This document shows, in pieces, positions 16,667 through 24,842 of a stretch of DNA of 37,734 nucleotides. The position numbers and the translations under genes were made by a program. Positions within the stretch are counted from its first letter, which is position 1. Every line of letters starts with the position of its first letter. The notes beneath the pieces were generated by a model. The model saw nothing but the letters and a program-made list of their open reading frames with translations, did no database searches and was not told the DNA's origin. Source of the DNA: Cereibacter johrii (lineage in GTDB: Bacteria; Pseudomonadota; Alphaproteobacteria; Rhodobacterales; Rhodobacteraceae); NCBI RefSeq assembly GCF_001720585.1, contig NZ_MABH01000070.1:1-37734 (forward strand), written 5' to 3'.

Positions 16667-17515
16667 ATGGCTTCCGCCCGCCTCACCCTCTTCTGGCTGC
16701 TGGCGCTGCCGGTGCTGGTCTTTACCGGCTTCTTCCTGATCCCGCTCGGCGTGGTCCTCGTCTCGTCCTTCACCGCTCCCGAAGACGGGCTTACCCTTGC
16801 CCATTACGCGCGGATCCTGCTCGACGCCTACCACTGGCAGGTGATCGCCACGACCTTCCGCATCGCGATCTTCTCGACCCTGATCTGCGTGGCCCTGGGC
16901 TATCCGCTGGCCTGGTATCTGGTGCGGATCGTGCAGCTGCGCAGCTGGCGGCGCGCCTGCGTCATCCTCCTCGTCCTGCCGCTCTTCACCTCGAACATCG
17001 TCCGCTCCTTCGGCTGGATGGTGCTTCTGGGCCGCAGCGGGCTCGTGAACGACGCTCTCATGTCGCTGGGCCTGATCGACCGGCCGATGCGCTTTCTGGG
17101 CACCGAGACCGGCATCCTGATCGGCATGGTCTATATCCTGCTGCCCTTCACGGTGCTGACCATCGGCACGGCGCTGGCCCGCGTCGACCGGGGGCTCGAG
17201 CAGGCCGCGCGCGATCTGGGCGCCACGCCCGCCCGCGCCTTCTGGAGCGTGACCTTTCCGCTGACCCTGCACGGGGTGATGGCCGGCGCGATCATCGTCT
17301 TCTCGATGGCGATCAGCGCCTATGTGACGCCCGCGCTTCTTTCGGGCGGCAAGGTCACCGTTCTCGCGATGCTGGCCTTCCAGCAATATTCGACGGTCTT
17401 CGATTTCCACTATGGCGGGGCGCTCTCGATCACGCTCCTTGTGCTGACGCTGGCGCTGATCGGGCTTGCCTCGCGGATGACGCGCGGCAGGACGCCCGGC
17501 GCGGGAGGACACTGA
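16667..17515 (+). CDS. Pot-type ABC transporter permease (PotB-like)
   Basis: 282 aa, six predicted transmembrane helices, first near residues 6-30. The coupling EAA-type loop is seen in GLEQAARDLGATPARAFWSVTFPL. Four bases after the ATPase stop and one base before the next permease, so co-translated. Forms the membrane channel with the following gene. Confidence 0.92.
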   Translation: MASARLTLFWLLALPVLVFTGFFLIPLGVVLVSSFTAPEDGLTLAHYARILLDAYHWQVIATTFRIAIFSTLICVALGYPLAWYLVRIVQLRSWRRACVILLVLPLFTSNIVRSFGWMVLLGRSGLVNDALMSLGLIDRPMRFLGTETGILIGMVYILLPFTVLTIGTALARVDRGLEQAARDLGATPARAFWSVTFPLTLHGVMAGAIIVFSMAISAYVTPALLSGGKVTVLAMLAFQQYSTVFDFHYGGALSITLLVLTLALIGLASRMTRGRTPGAGGH

Positions 17516-17516
17516 C

Positions 17517-18302
17517 ATGGCCGCGCGTCTCGCCGTCCGGGCGCTTGCCCTCCTCACCCTCGCCTATCTGGCGCTGCCGCTCGTCGTGGTGATCGGCGGC
17601 TCGCTCACGGAGACCAAGTTCCTGAGCTTCCCGCCTCAGGGCCTGACGCTCGACTGGTACCGGGTGGTGCTGCACGATCCGACCTATGTGCGCTCCTTCC
17701 TCACGAGTGCGGTGCTGGCCCTCGCGGCCACGTTCTTCGCGCTGGTGATCGGGCTGCCCGCGGCCATCGCCATCGCCCGGCACAGCTTCCGCGGCAAGGG
17801 GCTCCTGAGCGCCCTCCTGCTGTCGCCGCTCGTGCTGCCCCATATCGTGATCGGCGCGGCACTGCTGCAATATGGCTCGGCCCTCGGGCTCGTGCGGAAC
17901 TTCCCGGCGCTGCTCGTGGGGCATGTCGTGATCGTGACGCCCTTCGTGCTGCGCACGCTCCTGCCGCATTTCTCGCCGGGCCAGCGCGCGCTCGAAGAGG
18001 CCTCGCGCGATCTGGGCGCCTCGGGCTGGACCACCTTCCGCCTCGTCACCCTGCCGCTGATCCGGCCGGGGCTCGTGTCGGGCGCGATCTTCGCCTTCAT
18101 CACCTCGTTCATCAATGTCGAGTTGTCGATCTTCAACACGACGGCGGCGCTGAACACGATCCCGGTGCAGCTCTTCAACTACGTCCAGTATTCCGTCGAT
18201 CCCTCGATCGCCGCGGTCTCGGCGCTCACAATCCTCGCCGCTGCCGTGGGCATCGTGCTGATCGACCTTCTCATCGGTCTGGATCTCTTGCCCGACAAGT
18301 GA
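17517..18302 (+). CDS. Pot-type ABC transporter permease (PotC-like)
   Basis: 261 aa, six transmembrane helices, EAA loop in ALEEASRDLGASGWTTFRLVTLPLIRP (written in two parts: ALEEASRDLGAS, then TFRLVTLPLI). PotC-type N-terminus with a long hydrophobic helix followed by ETKFLSFPPQGLTLDWY. GGGAGG precedes the ATG. Second channel subunit. Confidence 0.92.
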   Translation: MAARLAVRALALLTLAYLALPLVVVIGGSLTETKFLSFPPQGLTLDWYRVVLHDPTYVRSFLTSAVLALAATFFALVIGLPAAIAIARHSFRGKGLLSALLLSPLVLPHIVIGAALLQYGSALGLVRNFPALLVGHVVIVTPFVLRTLLPHFSPGQRALEEASRDLGASGWTTFRLVTLPLIRPGLVSGAIFAFITSFINVELSIFNTTAALNTIPVQLFNYVQYSVDPSIAAVSALTILAAAVGIVLIDLLIGLDLLPDK

Positions 18303-18344
18303 TCCCGGCCCTCCGCCCCAGCCATCATCCCACAGGAGACAGAC

Positions 18345-19358
18345 ATGCGCGTTCAGGACGTGTATAACGTGATCTATACCCATACGGAGGGCGAGCCGCT
18401 CTGCATCATCTACAGCGGCGTCCCCTATCCCGCGGGCTCGACCATCCTCGAGAAGCGCGCCTTCCTCGAAGAGAACTACGACTGGCTGCGCAAGGCGCTG
18501 ATGCGCGAGCCGCGGGGCCATGCCGACATGTTCGGCGTCTTCCTGACCCCGCCCTCGTCACGCGACTATGATGCGGGCCTGATCTATATCGACGGCAAGG
18601 AATATTCCCACATGTGCGGCCATGGCACGATCGCGGTGGCGATGGCGATGGTGGCCAACGGGCTTGTGGCGCGCGATCCCTCGGGCCTGACCCGCATCCG
18701 CTTCGAGACGACCGCGGGCCTCGTCGTGGCCGAGGTGGCGCACGAGGGCGACCGTGTGCTCTGGACCCGGTTCGAGAACGTGCCGGCCTATGTGGCGGCG
18801 CAGGACATCGCCTTCGAACTGCCGGGCTACGGTCCGCTGAAGGCCGATCTCGTCTGGGGCGGCAACTATTTCGGCATCATCGACCTGCGCGGGACGAGCC
18901 TCCGGATCGCACCCGAGAACGGCTCCGAGCTGTCGCGCATGGGTCTGATCGCGCGCGAGGAGATCCGCAAGAAGGTGACCGTCCAGCACCCGACCGAGGC
19001 GCATATCAACAATCTGAACTTCGTGACCTTCTGGCACGAGCCCACCATCGAGGGCTGCCTCTACAAGAACGTCCATGTCTTCTCGGCAGGTCAGCTCGAC
19101 CGCTCGCCGGGCGGCACCGGGACCTCGGCCATGATGGCCTATTTCGAGGCCCGCGGCGTGATCGGGCTGAACCAGCCGATCACCTCCGAGGGGCTTCTGG
19201 GCTCGGGCACCTTCGAGGGCTGCCTGATCGGCGAGACGACGCTCGGCACGGTGCGCGCGGTGCGCCCCACGGTGAAGGGCACGGCCGGGATGCTCGGGAC
19301 GGCAAGCTGGACGATCAACCGCGAGGATCCGGTGGACGCGGGCTTCCTCGTCCTCTGA
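18345..19358 (+). CDS. Proline racemase-family protein with Cys91/Gly256 active site
   Basis: 337 aa, full-length member of the proline racemase/4-hydroxyproline epimerase/trans-3-hydroxyproline dehydratase family. The N-terminal half keeps the first catalytic cysteine, Cys91 in HMCGHGTIA, and begins with the usual THTEGEP. In the second half the motif DRSPCGTGT of racemases and epimerases (or Thr in the dehydratases) reads DRSPGGTGTSA, with Gly256 encoded by GGC at 19110-19112. Known dehydratases with Cys/Thr remove water from one face, so a Cys/Gly enzyme might be a dehydratase or something new; a racemase with two bases is unlikely. AGGAG precedes the ATG. Last gene of the Pot-type transporter operon, so its substrate is probably the imported compound. 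Confidence 0.88.
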   Translation: MRVQDVYNVIYTHTEGEPLCIIYSGVPYPAGSTILEKRAFLEENYDWLRKALMREPRGHADMFGVFLTPPSSRDYDAGLIYIDGKEYSHMCGHGTIAVAMAMVANGLVARDPSGLTRIRFETTAGLVVAEVAHEGDRVLWTRFENVPAYVAAQDIAFELPGYGPLKADLVWGGNYFGIIDLRGTSLRIAPENGSELSRMGLIAREEIRKKVTVQHPTEAHINNLNFVTFWHEPTIEGCLYKNVHVFSAGQLDRSPGGTGTSAMMAYFEARGVIGLNQPITSEGLLGSGTFEGCLIGETTLGTVRAVRPTVKGTAGMLGTASWTINREDPVDAGFLVL

Positions 19359-19365
19359 TCCGCTC

Positions 19366-19387
19366 CGGTCGGCCTTCGGGCCGGCCG
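19366..19387 (+). terminator. UUCG-capped hairpin after the racemase-family gene
   Basis: A 9-bp stem with one G-T wobble (left arm CGGTCGGCC, right arm GGCCGGCCG) closed by a C(TTCG)G tetraloop, 7 bp after the stop. A short weak CTTCC follows rather than a T-run, so termination is likely but not certain. Confidence 0.5.
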
Positions 19388-19415
19388 CTTCCACCGCCGG
19401 GCAGAGCCGGCGTTC

Positions 19416-19445
19416 GTCCTGCCGGGCCACCTGCTCCGGCAGGAC
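19416..19445. other. Perfect 10-bp inverted repeat between convergent genes
   Basis: GTCCTGCCGG / CCGGCAGGAC with a 10-nt spacer. Shares the CCGGCAGG core with the stem-loop at 10107-10136. No T-run. Part of the 242-bp non-coding stretch between convergent genes, which otherwise holds only hairpins. Confidence 0.5.
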
Positions 19446-19570
19446 AGCCCACGCCGGCGAAAGGCAGGACGAGCGGCCTGCGCCGCCTGCACAGGCTCAC
19501 CTCGGCGAAACGCGCGGCGTGCCGGATGACGGGGCGCAACTCCCCCGGCGCCCGGCCCACCGGCAGCCCG

Positions 19571-19588
19571 GCCCGGCCCCTGCCGGGC
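19571..19588 (-). terminator. Short hairpin after the peptide-transporter ATPase gene
   Basis: Stem GCCCGGC / GCCGGGC with a 4-nt loop, 13 bp downstream of the stop on the minus strand; no T-run. Possible 3' end of the leftward peptide-transporter operon. Confidence 0.35.
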
Positions 19589-19600
19589 GCGGATGCCCGC

Positions 19601-21223
19601 TCAGGCGACCCGCGCCGCGATGATCCGGTCGAGCCAGCCCACCGCCATGTCCGGGACCGAGGCCAGCAGCCGCTCGGTATAGGGCTCGTGCGGCGGGGCG
19701 AAGACCCGGTCCTTCTCGCCCTGCTCGACGATGCGGCCGTGCTGCATCACCACCACCCGGTCGGCGATGGCGCGCACCACCTCGATGTCGTGGGTGATGA
19801 AGAGGTAGGACACGCCCAGACGCTCCTTCAGCCCGATCATCATCCGCAGCACGTCGGCCTGCACCACCTTGTCGAGCGCCGAGGTGATCTCGTCGCAGAT
19901 GATGAGTTCGGGCCCCGCCGCTAAGGCCCGCGCGATCGCCACGCGCTGCTTCTGGCCGCCCGAAAGCTGGCCCGGCAGGCGCTCGGCATGGCTCTCGTCC
20001 AGTTCGACCATGCGCAGAAGTTCGATCAGCCGCTTCTCGCGCGCAGCGCCGCGCAGCCCCTGATAGAGGGCCAGCGGCCGGCCCACGATGGCACGCACCG
20101 TCTGGCGCGGGTTCAGCGCCGTATCGGCAGACTGGTAGATGATCTGGATGCGGCGCAGAAGGTCGAGCGGGCGCTGCCGCAGCTTCGGGGGCAGCGCCGC
20201 CCCGTCGAAGAGGGCCCGCCCCCCCGAGGGCGCCTTCAGCCCCGCGATCACCCGGCCGAGCGTCGACTTGCCCGAGCCGGATTCCCCCACCAGCGCCACC
20301 GTCTCGCCGCGCCCGATCCGCAGGTCGATGTCGCTCAGCACCTCGAACGTGCCGAACCGCGCGCCGAGCCTCTCGATCGACAGGAGGGCCGCAGCGGACG
20401 CCCCCTCCGCGGCGGGATCGTTCGCGGGCATCTCGTGGACCGCCCAGAGGCTCTGCGTATAGGGGTGCTCGGGGTGATCCATGATCGAGGCGATCGGCGC
20501 CTCCTCCACCACCTCTCCATAGCGCAGCACCGCCACGCGATGGGCGATCTGGGCCACGACGGCCAGATCGTGGGTGATGTAGATCGCGGCCACGCCGAAC
20601 TCCTCGATCACCTTGCGGATCGAGATCAGCACCTCGACCTGCGTCGTCACGTCGAGCGCCGTGGTCGGCTCGTCGAAGACGATCAGCGCCGGATTGCAGA
20701 TCATGGCCATCGCGACCATGGCCCGCTGCAGCTGGCCGCCCGACACCTGATGCGGGTAGCGCGCGCCGAAATGCTGCGGATCGGGCAGTTGCAGCGCGGT
20801 GAACAGCGCCACCGCCCGCTTCTCGGCCTCTGCGCGCGACAGGCCGCCGCGATCCACCGCCACCATCGTGATCTGATCCATCAGCCGGTGCACCGGATTG
20901 AAGGCGGCCTGCGCGCTCTGTGCCACATAGGCGACCTTCGTGCCGCGCAGGCGGCGGCGCTCTTCCTCGGGGATGGCGAGAAGCTCGGTGTCCAGAAGCC
21001 GGACCGAACCGCCGCTCGCCCGCGCGCCCGGCCGCAGGTAGCCCAGGGCCGCAAGCCCCACCGTGGATTTGCCCGCACCGGACTCTCCCACGAGCCCCAG
21101 CACCTCGCCCTTGCGCAGGGACAGGCTCACCCCCCGGACGATCTCGGACCAGCTGTCGGAGGATTTCGCCTCGATCCTCAGGTCGCGGATCTCGAGAACG
21201 GCGGGGGACGGTTCGACGGCCAT
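19601..21223 (-). CDS. Fused double-ATPase of a dipeptide/oligopeptide ABC transporter
   Basis: 540 aa, two complete ATPase domains joined, equivalent to DppD plus DppF. Domain 1: Walker A GESGAGKST (46-54), signature VSGGQLQR (160-167), Walker B LIVFDEPTTALD. Domain 2: Walker A GESGSGKST (313-321), signature LSGGQKQR, and IICDEITSALD, where Pro of the usual DEPTSALD is Ile. The oligopeptide C-terminal motif HPYTQSLW follows domain 1 and EPYTERLL domain 2. GAGGAGGG before ATG lies in the end of the permease gene (3-bp gap). Last gene of the operon. Confidence 0.93.
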   Translation of the reverse strand: MAVEPSPAVLEIRDLRIEAKSSDSWSEIVRGVSLSLRKGEVLGLVGESGAGKSTVGLAALGYLRPGARASGGSVRLLDTELLAIPEEERRRLRGTKVAYVAQSAQAAFNPVHRLMDQITMVAVDRGGLSRAEAEKRAVALFTALQLPDPQHFGARYPHQVSGGQLQRAMVAMAMICNPALIVFDEPTTALDVTTQVEVLISIRKVIEEFGVAAIYITHDLAVVAQIAHRVAVLRYGEVVEEAPIASIMDHPEHPYTQSLWAVHEMPANDPAAEGASAAALLSIERLGARFGTFEVLSDIDLRIGRGETVALVGESGSGKSTLGRVIAGLKAPSGGRALFDGAALPPKLRQRPLDLLRRIQIIYQSADTALNPRQTVRAIVGRPLALYQGLRGAAREKRLIELLRMVELDESHAERLPGQLSGGQKQRVAIARALAAGPELIICDEITSALDKVVQADVLRMMIGLKERLGVSYLFITHDIEVVRAIADRVVVMQHGRIVEQGEKDRVFAPPHEPYTERLLASVPDMAVGWLDRIIAARVA

Positions 21224-21226
21224 GGC

Positions 21227-22105
21227 TCAGCCCTCCTCGTTCAGGCCGCTGGCCCGGTTCAGCAGCCAGTCGACCACGAAATTGACCGCAATCGCGAGGA
21301 GCGCGATGGAGGCGGCCGGGATCAGGGGCGTGATATCGCCCATGTTGATGAGGGCCGCATTGTCCCGGACCATCGAGCCCCATTCCGCCAGCGGCGGCTG
21401 GATGCCCACGCCGAGGAAGGAGAGCGCCGCGATGGAGAGGAAGATGAAGCAGAAGCGCATCCCGAGCTCGGACAGGATCAGCGGCAGCACGTTCGGGAAC
21501 ACCTCGTGGATCGAGATCCAGAGCAGGCTCTCGCCGCGCACCCGGGCAGCCTCGACGAAATCGAGGCTGGCCACGTTCAGCGCCGCGGCGCGCGAGATGC
21601 GGAAGAAGCGGGTCGAGGTCAGCACGGCGATGATGAGGATGAGGTTCGGGATCGAATTGCCGAAGATCGACAGGATCATCAGGATGAAGATCAGATCCGG
21701 CACCGACATCAGCGCATCCACGAAGCGCGAGATCGCCTGATCGACGAAGCCGCCGATCAGCGCCGAGAAGACGCCGAGGAGGCAGCCCAGCCCGAAGGAG
21801 ATCATCGTGGTCACGAGGGCGATGGAGATCGAGTTCCGCGCGCCGAAGATCAGCCGCGACAGGAAATCCCGCCCGAGCTGGTCGGTGCCCAGCAGATGCT
21901 GGGCGCTCCAGCCGTCGAAGGGGATGCGCGAGACCACCTCGACCTCGCCATAGGGCGCGATCCAGGGCGCGAAGATCGCGACGAAGGCGTAGATCGCGAC
22001 GAGGACCATCCCCAGCCGCGCGGTGAAGGGCGCGGTGGCAAGAAGCCTGCGGGCGCGGGTCAGGCGCGACGGCGGGGCCGGGCGGGCGTCGATGCTCTGG
22101 TCCAT
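21227..22105 (-). CDS. Peptide-type ABC transporter permease (DppC-like)
   Basis: 292 aa. N-terminal OppC-like extension, then helix 1 (about 30-50), the GTDQLGRDFLSRLIFGAR block diagnostic of DppC/OppC, and the EAA loop FVEAARVRGESLLWISIHEVFPN. Ends with six-helix BPD_transp_1 fold. 12 bp after the companion permease. GAGGGG precedes the ATG. Confidence 0.93.
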   Translation of the reverse strand: MDQSIDARPAPPSRLTRARRLLATAPFTARLGMVLVAIYAFVAIFAPWIAPYGEVEVVSRIPFDGWSAQHLLGTDQLGRDFLSRLIFGARNSISIALVTTMISFGLGCLLGVFSALIGGFVDQAISRFVDALMSVPDLIFILMILSIFGNSIPNLILIIAVLTSTRFFRISRAAALNVASLDFVEAARVRGESLLWISIHEVFPNVLPLILSELGMRFCFIFLSIAALSFLGVGIQPPLAEWGSMVRDNAALINMGDITPLIPAASIALLAIAVNFVVDWLLNRASGLNEEG

Positions 22106-22117
22106 GATACCCCTCTC

Positions 22118-23083
22118 TCAGCGCGGATGCAGCAGGCGCGGATTGCTGACGATCGAAACGATATCGGCCAGCAGGTTGAAGCCGATGTAGGCCGTGGCGA
22201 AGATCAGCGCGCAGGCCTGGATCACCGGCACGTCGCGGTTGCGCACCGCGTCGATCATGGCCTGCCCCACGCCCGGATAGACGAAGACCACCTCGATCAC
22301 GACGACGCCCGAGATGAGATAGGCGAGGTTCAGCGCCACCACGCTCGCGATGGGGCCGATGGCATTGGGCAGCGCCTGACGCGTGACGACCCGGCCCTCG
22401 GACTCGCCCTTCAGCCGTGCCATCTCGACATAGGGGCTCGACATCACCGACAGGATCGCCGCGCGCGTGTTGCGGATCATGTGCGCGAGAATGACGAGGA
22501 GAAGCGTCAGGATCGGCAGCACCATGCGGTAGAGCTGCTCGCCCAGATCCATGCTGTTGCGGATCCCCGCCATCGAGGGGAACCATTGCAGCTTCACCGC
22601 GAAGATCATCATCATCAGATAGGCCACGAAGAATTCGGGCAGCGAGATCGAGGCGAGCGTCGAGGTCGACAGGAAGCGGTCGATGAACCGGCCGCGGAAC
22701 CGCGCGCAGATCACGCCCAGGGTGATCGCGAGCGGCACCGCGATCACGGCCGTGATCGAGGCCAGCGTGATCGTGTTGAGGAGCCGTGGCCCCAGCACCG
22801 CCATGACCGGGCGGCCGGCGAAGGACTGGCCGAGATCGCCCGTCGCCGCCGCCGCGAGCCACGAGAGGTAGCGCCAGATGGCCGGTTGATCGAGCCCCAG
22901 CCGGGTCTCGAGAGCCGCCACCGCCTCGGGCGTCGCATTCTGCCCGAGAATGGCCGAGGCATAGCTGCCCGGCAGCAGGCTCACCGAGAAGAAGATCACC
23001 AGAGACACGATAAGGAGGCTGAGAAGCCCCAGACCGACCCGACTGGCCACCATGGACAAGATCGGATGGGAAGTTCTGTTCAT
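22118..23083 (-). CDS. Peptide-type ABC transporter permease (DppB-like)
   Basis: 321 aa. DppB-type N-terminus (ASRVGLGLLSLLIVSLVIFFS, quoted in part), the LPGSYASAILGQNATPEAVAA periplasmic segment and the EAA loop YVEMARLKGESEGRVVTRQALPN. ATG 23083 has GGAG 10 bases upstream; the longer in-frame reading from 23170 would overlap the preceding stop and lacks a site. 65 bp after the nearer binding-protein gene. Confidence 0.92.
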   Translation of the reverse strand: MNRTSHPILSMVASRVGLGLLSLLIVSLVIFFSVSLLPGSYASAILGQNATPEAVAALETRLGLDQPAIWRYLSWLAAAATGDLGQSFAGRPVMAVLGPRLLNTITLASITAVIAVPLAITLGVICARFRGRFIDRFLSTSTLASISLPEFFVAYLMMMIFAVKLQWFPSMAGIRNSMDLGEQLYRMVLPILTLLLVILAHMIRNTRAAILSVMSSPYVEMARLKGESEGRVVTRQALPNAIGPIASVVALNLAYLISGVVVIEVVFVYPGVGQAMIDAVRNRDVPVIQACALIFATAYIGFNLLADIVSIVSNPRLLHPR

Positions 23084-23148
23084 ACTCGGCTGTCTCCGGC
23101 AAGGCTCGGGTGAGAGGGCGTTCAGGCAGGTCCGCCCACCCCGGGGTG

Positions 23149-24753
23149 TCAGACGTCGGTGCGCCACCATCGCTCGGCGCAGCGATGATTGTCGGCGGGC
23201 AGGATCCCTCCGGTCTCACCATGGCCGATGGCGCGCGACATGGCGAGCAGCCAGGACACGAAGGCCACCGTGATCACGCCGCCCTCGTCGTGCAGGATCT
23301 GCTGCATCTCGGCATAGTGCCCGCCCCGCGTGGCGGGATCGGTCTCCGACCGCGCCGCCGCATGCAGCTCGTCGAAGCGGGCGTTCTTGAACCCCGTGTT
23401 GTTCCAGGGCGCATCGGAGGTGTAGGAGGTGGCGAACAGCCAGTCGAGCGTGACCCGCCCATACCAGTCCGCCGCGTTGAAGGGCTTCACCAGCCAGACA
23501 TTGTCCCAGTAGCCGTCATCCGCCTCCTGGACGAGGTTGATCGTGATGCCGGCCTTGGCCGCATGTTCGCGGAAGAGCACCCCCGCTTCGACCGCGCCGG
23601 GGAAGGCGGATTCGGCCACCGACAGATCGACCGTCAGCCCCTCGATCCCGGCCTCGGCCAGAAGCGCCCGCGCAGCCTCGGGATCGTAGCGATGCTCGGG
23701 CGGCGTCTCGGCCCAGAAGGGCATGATGCGCGCCACCGGATTGTCGTTGCCCGTCTCGGCCTCGCCGAGGAAGACCTTGGCGATCACATCCTCGCGGTCG
23801 AGGCTGAGCTTCAGGGCCTTGCGCACGACCGCATTGTCGAAGGGCGCCGTCTGGCAGTTCATGTCGAAGGTCAGGTGCCGCAGGCTCGGCGTGCGGTGCA
23901 GCACCAGATCGGGATTGCGCTCGATGAGGGGGACGTTGCGGATGTCGACATCCTCGATCACATCGACCTCGCCGGTCAGCAGCGCATTCAGCCGCGCGGA
24001 CCGGTCGGGGATCGCGATGAACTCGACCTCGTCGAAATGCGGCAGGCCGGGCTTGTGATAGTCCGGATTGCGGAGCAGGCGGACCGCGACGCCCGGCTCG
24101 AAACTGTCGAGCTTGAAGGCGCCGGTGCCGATGCCGCTTTCCCAGTCGATGCCGCCGCCCTCCTTCGCCGGGAAGATCGACAGGTGATAATCCGACAGCA
24201 GATAGGGGAAGTCGGCATTGCCCTGCGCGAGGGTCACGATCAGCCGGTCCTCGCCTTCGACGGCGATCTCCTCGATCTGGCTGACGATGGCGAGCGCGCC
24301 CGAGGTGCTGTTCTCGCCCATGTGGTGCAGCAGCGACTGCCGGGCATCCTCCGGCGTGAAGGGGCGGCCGTCGTGGAACGTCACACCCTTGCGGAGCGTG
24401 AAGGTCCAGCGGGTGGCACCCTCGGCCTCCTCCCAGCTTTCGGCGAGATCCCCCGCCAGCGACCCGTCCGGCAGAAGCTCGACGAGGTTGTTGCAGAGCG
24501 CGCCGTTGAAGGCCGCGCCGCACATGACGGTGGCCCAGCTGCCGGGTTCGAGCGAATCCTGCTGCGAGCCGTCATTGACGCCGTAGCGGAGCCTGCCGCC
24601 CTGCTTCGGCCCTTCCTCGGCCCGGAGCGAGGCAGGCAGGCAGAAGGCGCCGGCCACGGCGGCCGCGCCGCCGAGAAAGGCCCGTCGCGAGGGGGCAAGG
24701 CTCATGGCCCGTGCAATGATCTGCCCGCCGATGGGGCCCGTGGGGTAGCGCAT
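23149..24753 (-). CDS. Peptide-type periplasmic substrate-binding protein, copy 1
   Basis: 534 aa, family 5 extracellular solute-binding protein. A twin-arginine-like signal (PSRRAFLGGAAAVAGAF) is preceded by an N-terminal stretch of about 20 residues. Then LVELLPDGSLAGDLAESWEE, TFTLRKGVTFHDGRPFTPED and LLSDYHLSIFPAKEGGG. ATG 24753 has a perfect GGAGGA site; the longer open frame upstream is discarded. It is obviously a paralogue of the gene just upstream along its whole length, including the matching C-terminal CERWW / CAERWW. Second gene of the transporter operon. Confidence 0.9.
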   Translation of the reverse strand: MRYPTGPIGGQIIARAMSLAPSRRAFLGGAAAVAGAFCLPASLRAEEGPKQGGRLRYGVNDGSQQDSLEPGSWATVMCGAAFNGALCNNLVELLPDGSLAGDLAESWEEAEGATRWTFTLRKGVTFHDGRPFTPEDARQSLLHHMGENSTSGALAIVSQIEEIAVEGEDRLIVTLAQGNADFPYLLSDYHLSIFPAKEGGGIDWESGIGTGAFKLDSFEPGVAVRLLRNPDYHKPGLPHFDEVEFIAIPDRSARLNALLTGEVDVIEDVDIRNVPLIERNPDLVLHRTPSLRHLTFDMNCQTAPFDNAVVRKALKLSLDREDVIAKVFLGEAETGNDNPVARIMPFWAETPPEHRYDPEAARALLAEAGIEGLTVDLSVAESAFPGAVEAGVLFREHAAKAGITINLVQEADDGYWDNVWLVKPFNAADWYGRVTLDWLFATSYTSDAPWNNTGFKNARFDELHAAARSETDPATRGGHYAEMQQILHDEGGVITVAFVSWLLAMSRAIGHGETGGILPADNHRCAERWWRTDV

Positions 24754-24791
24754 CAGGTTTCCTCCGCCCTGAACGACAATGTCGGAATGTC

Positions 24792-24818
24792 GCCCGGCGC
24801 GCGCGATGCGCTCCGGGC
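24792..24818 (-). promoter_or_regulatory. Stem-loop between the two binding-protein genes
   Basis: Stem GCCCGG / CCGGGC, one mismatch, then a further 4 bp (GCGC), with a 5-nt loop; lies 25 bp after the upstream binding-protein stop. Comparable in position to the hairpin after lsrB and probably stabilises the 3' end of the first cistron. Confidence 0.45.
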
Positions 24819-24842
24819 CGTCTGAGACCGGGTCGGCCGACC

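Noticed and set aside
13489-16773. A 1094-residue minus-strand reading that extends the GlxA-type regulator backwards
   Set aside because: Only the last 334 residues show a real protein; the rest is antisense to the transporter genes, and the ATG at 14493 has a ribosome-binding site.
19497-23222. A 1241-residue minus-strand frame across the peptide transporter
   Set aside because: Out-of-frame shadow of three well-supported genes (ATPase and two permeases).
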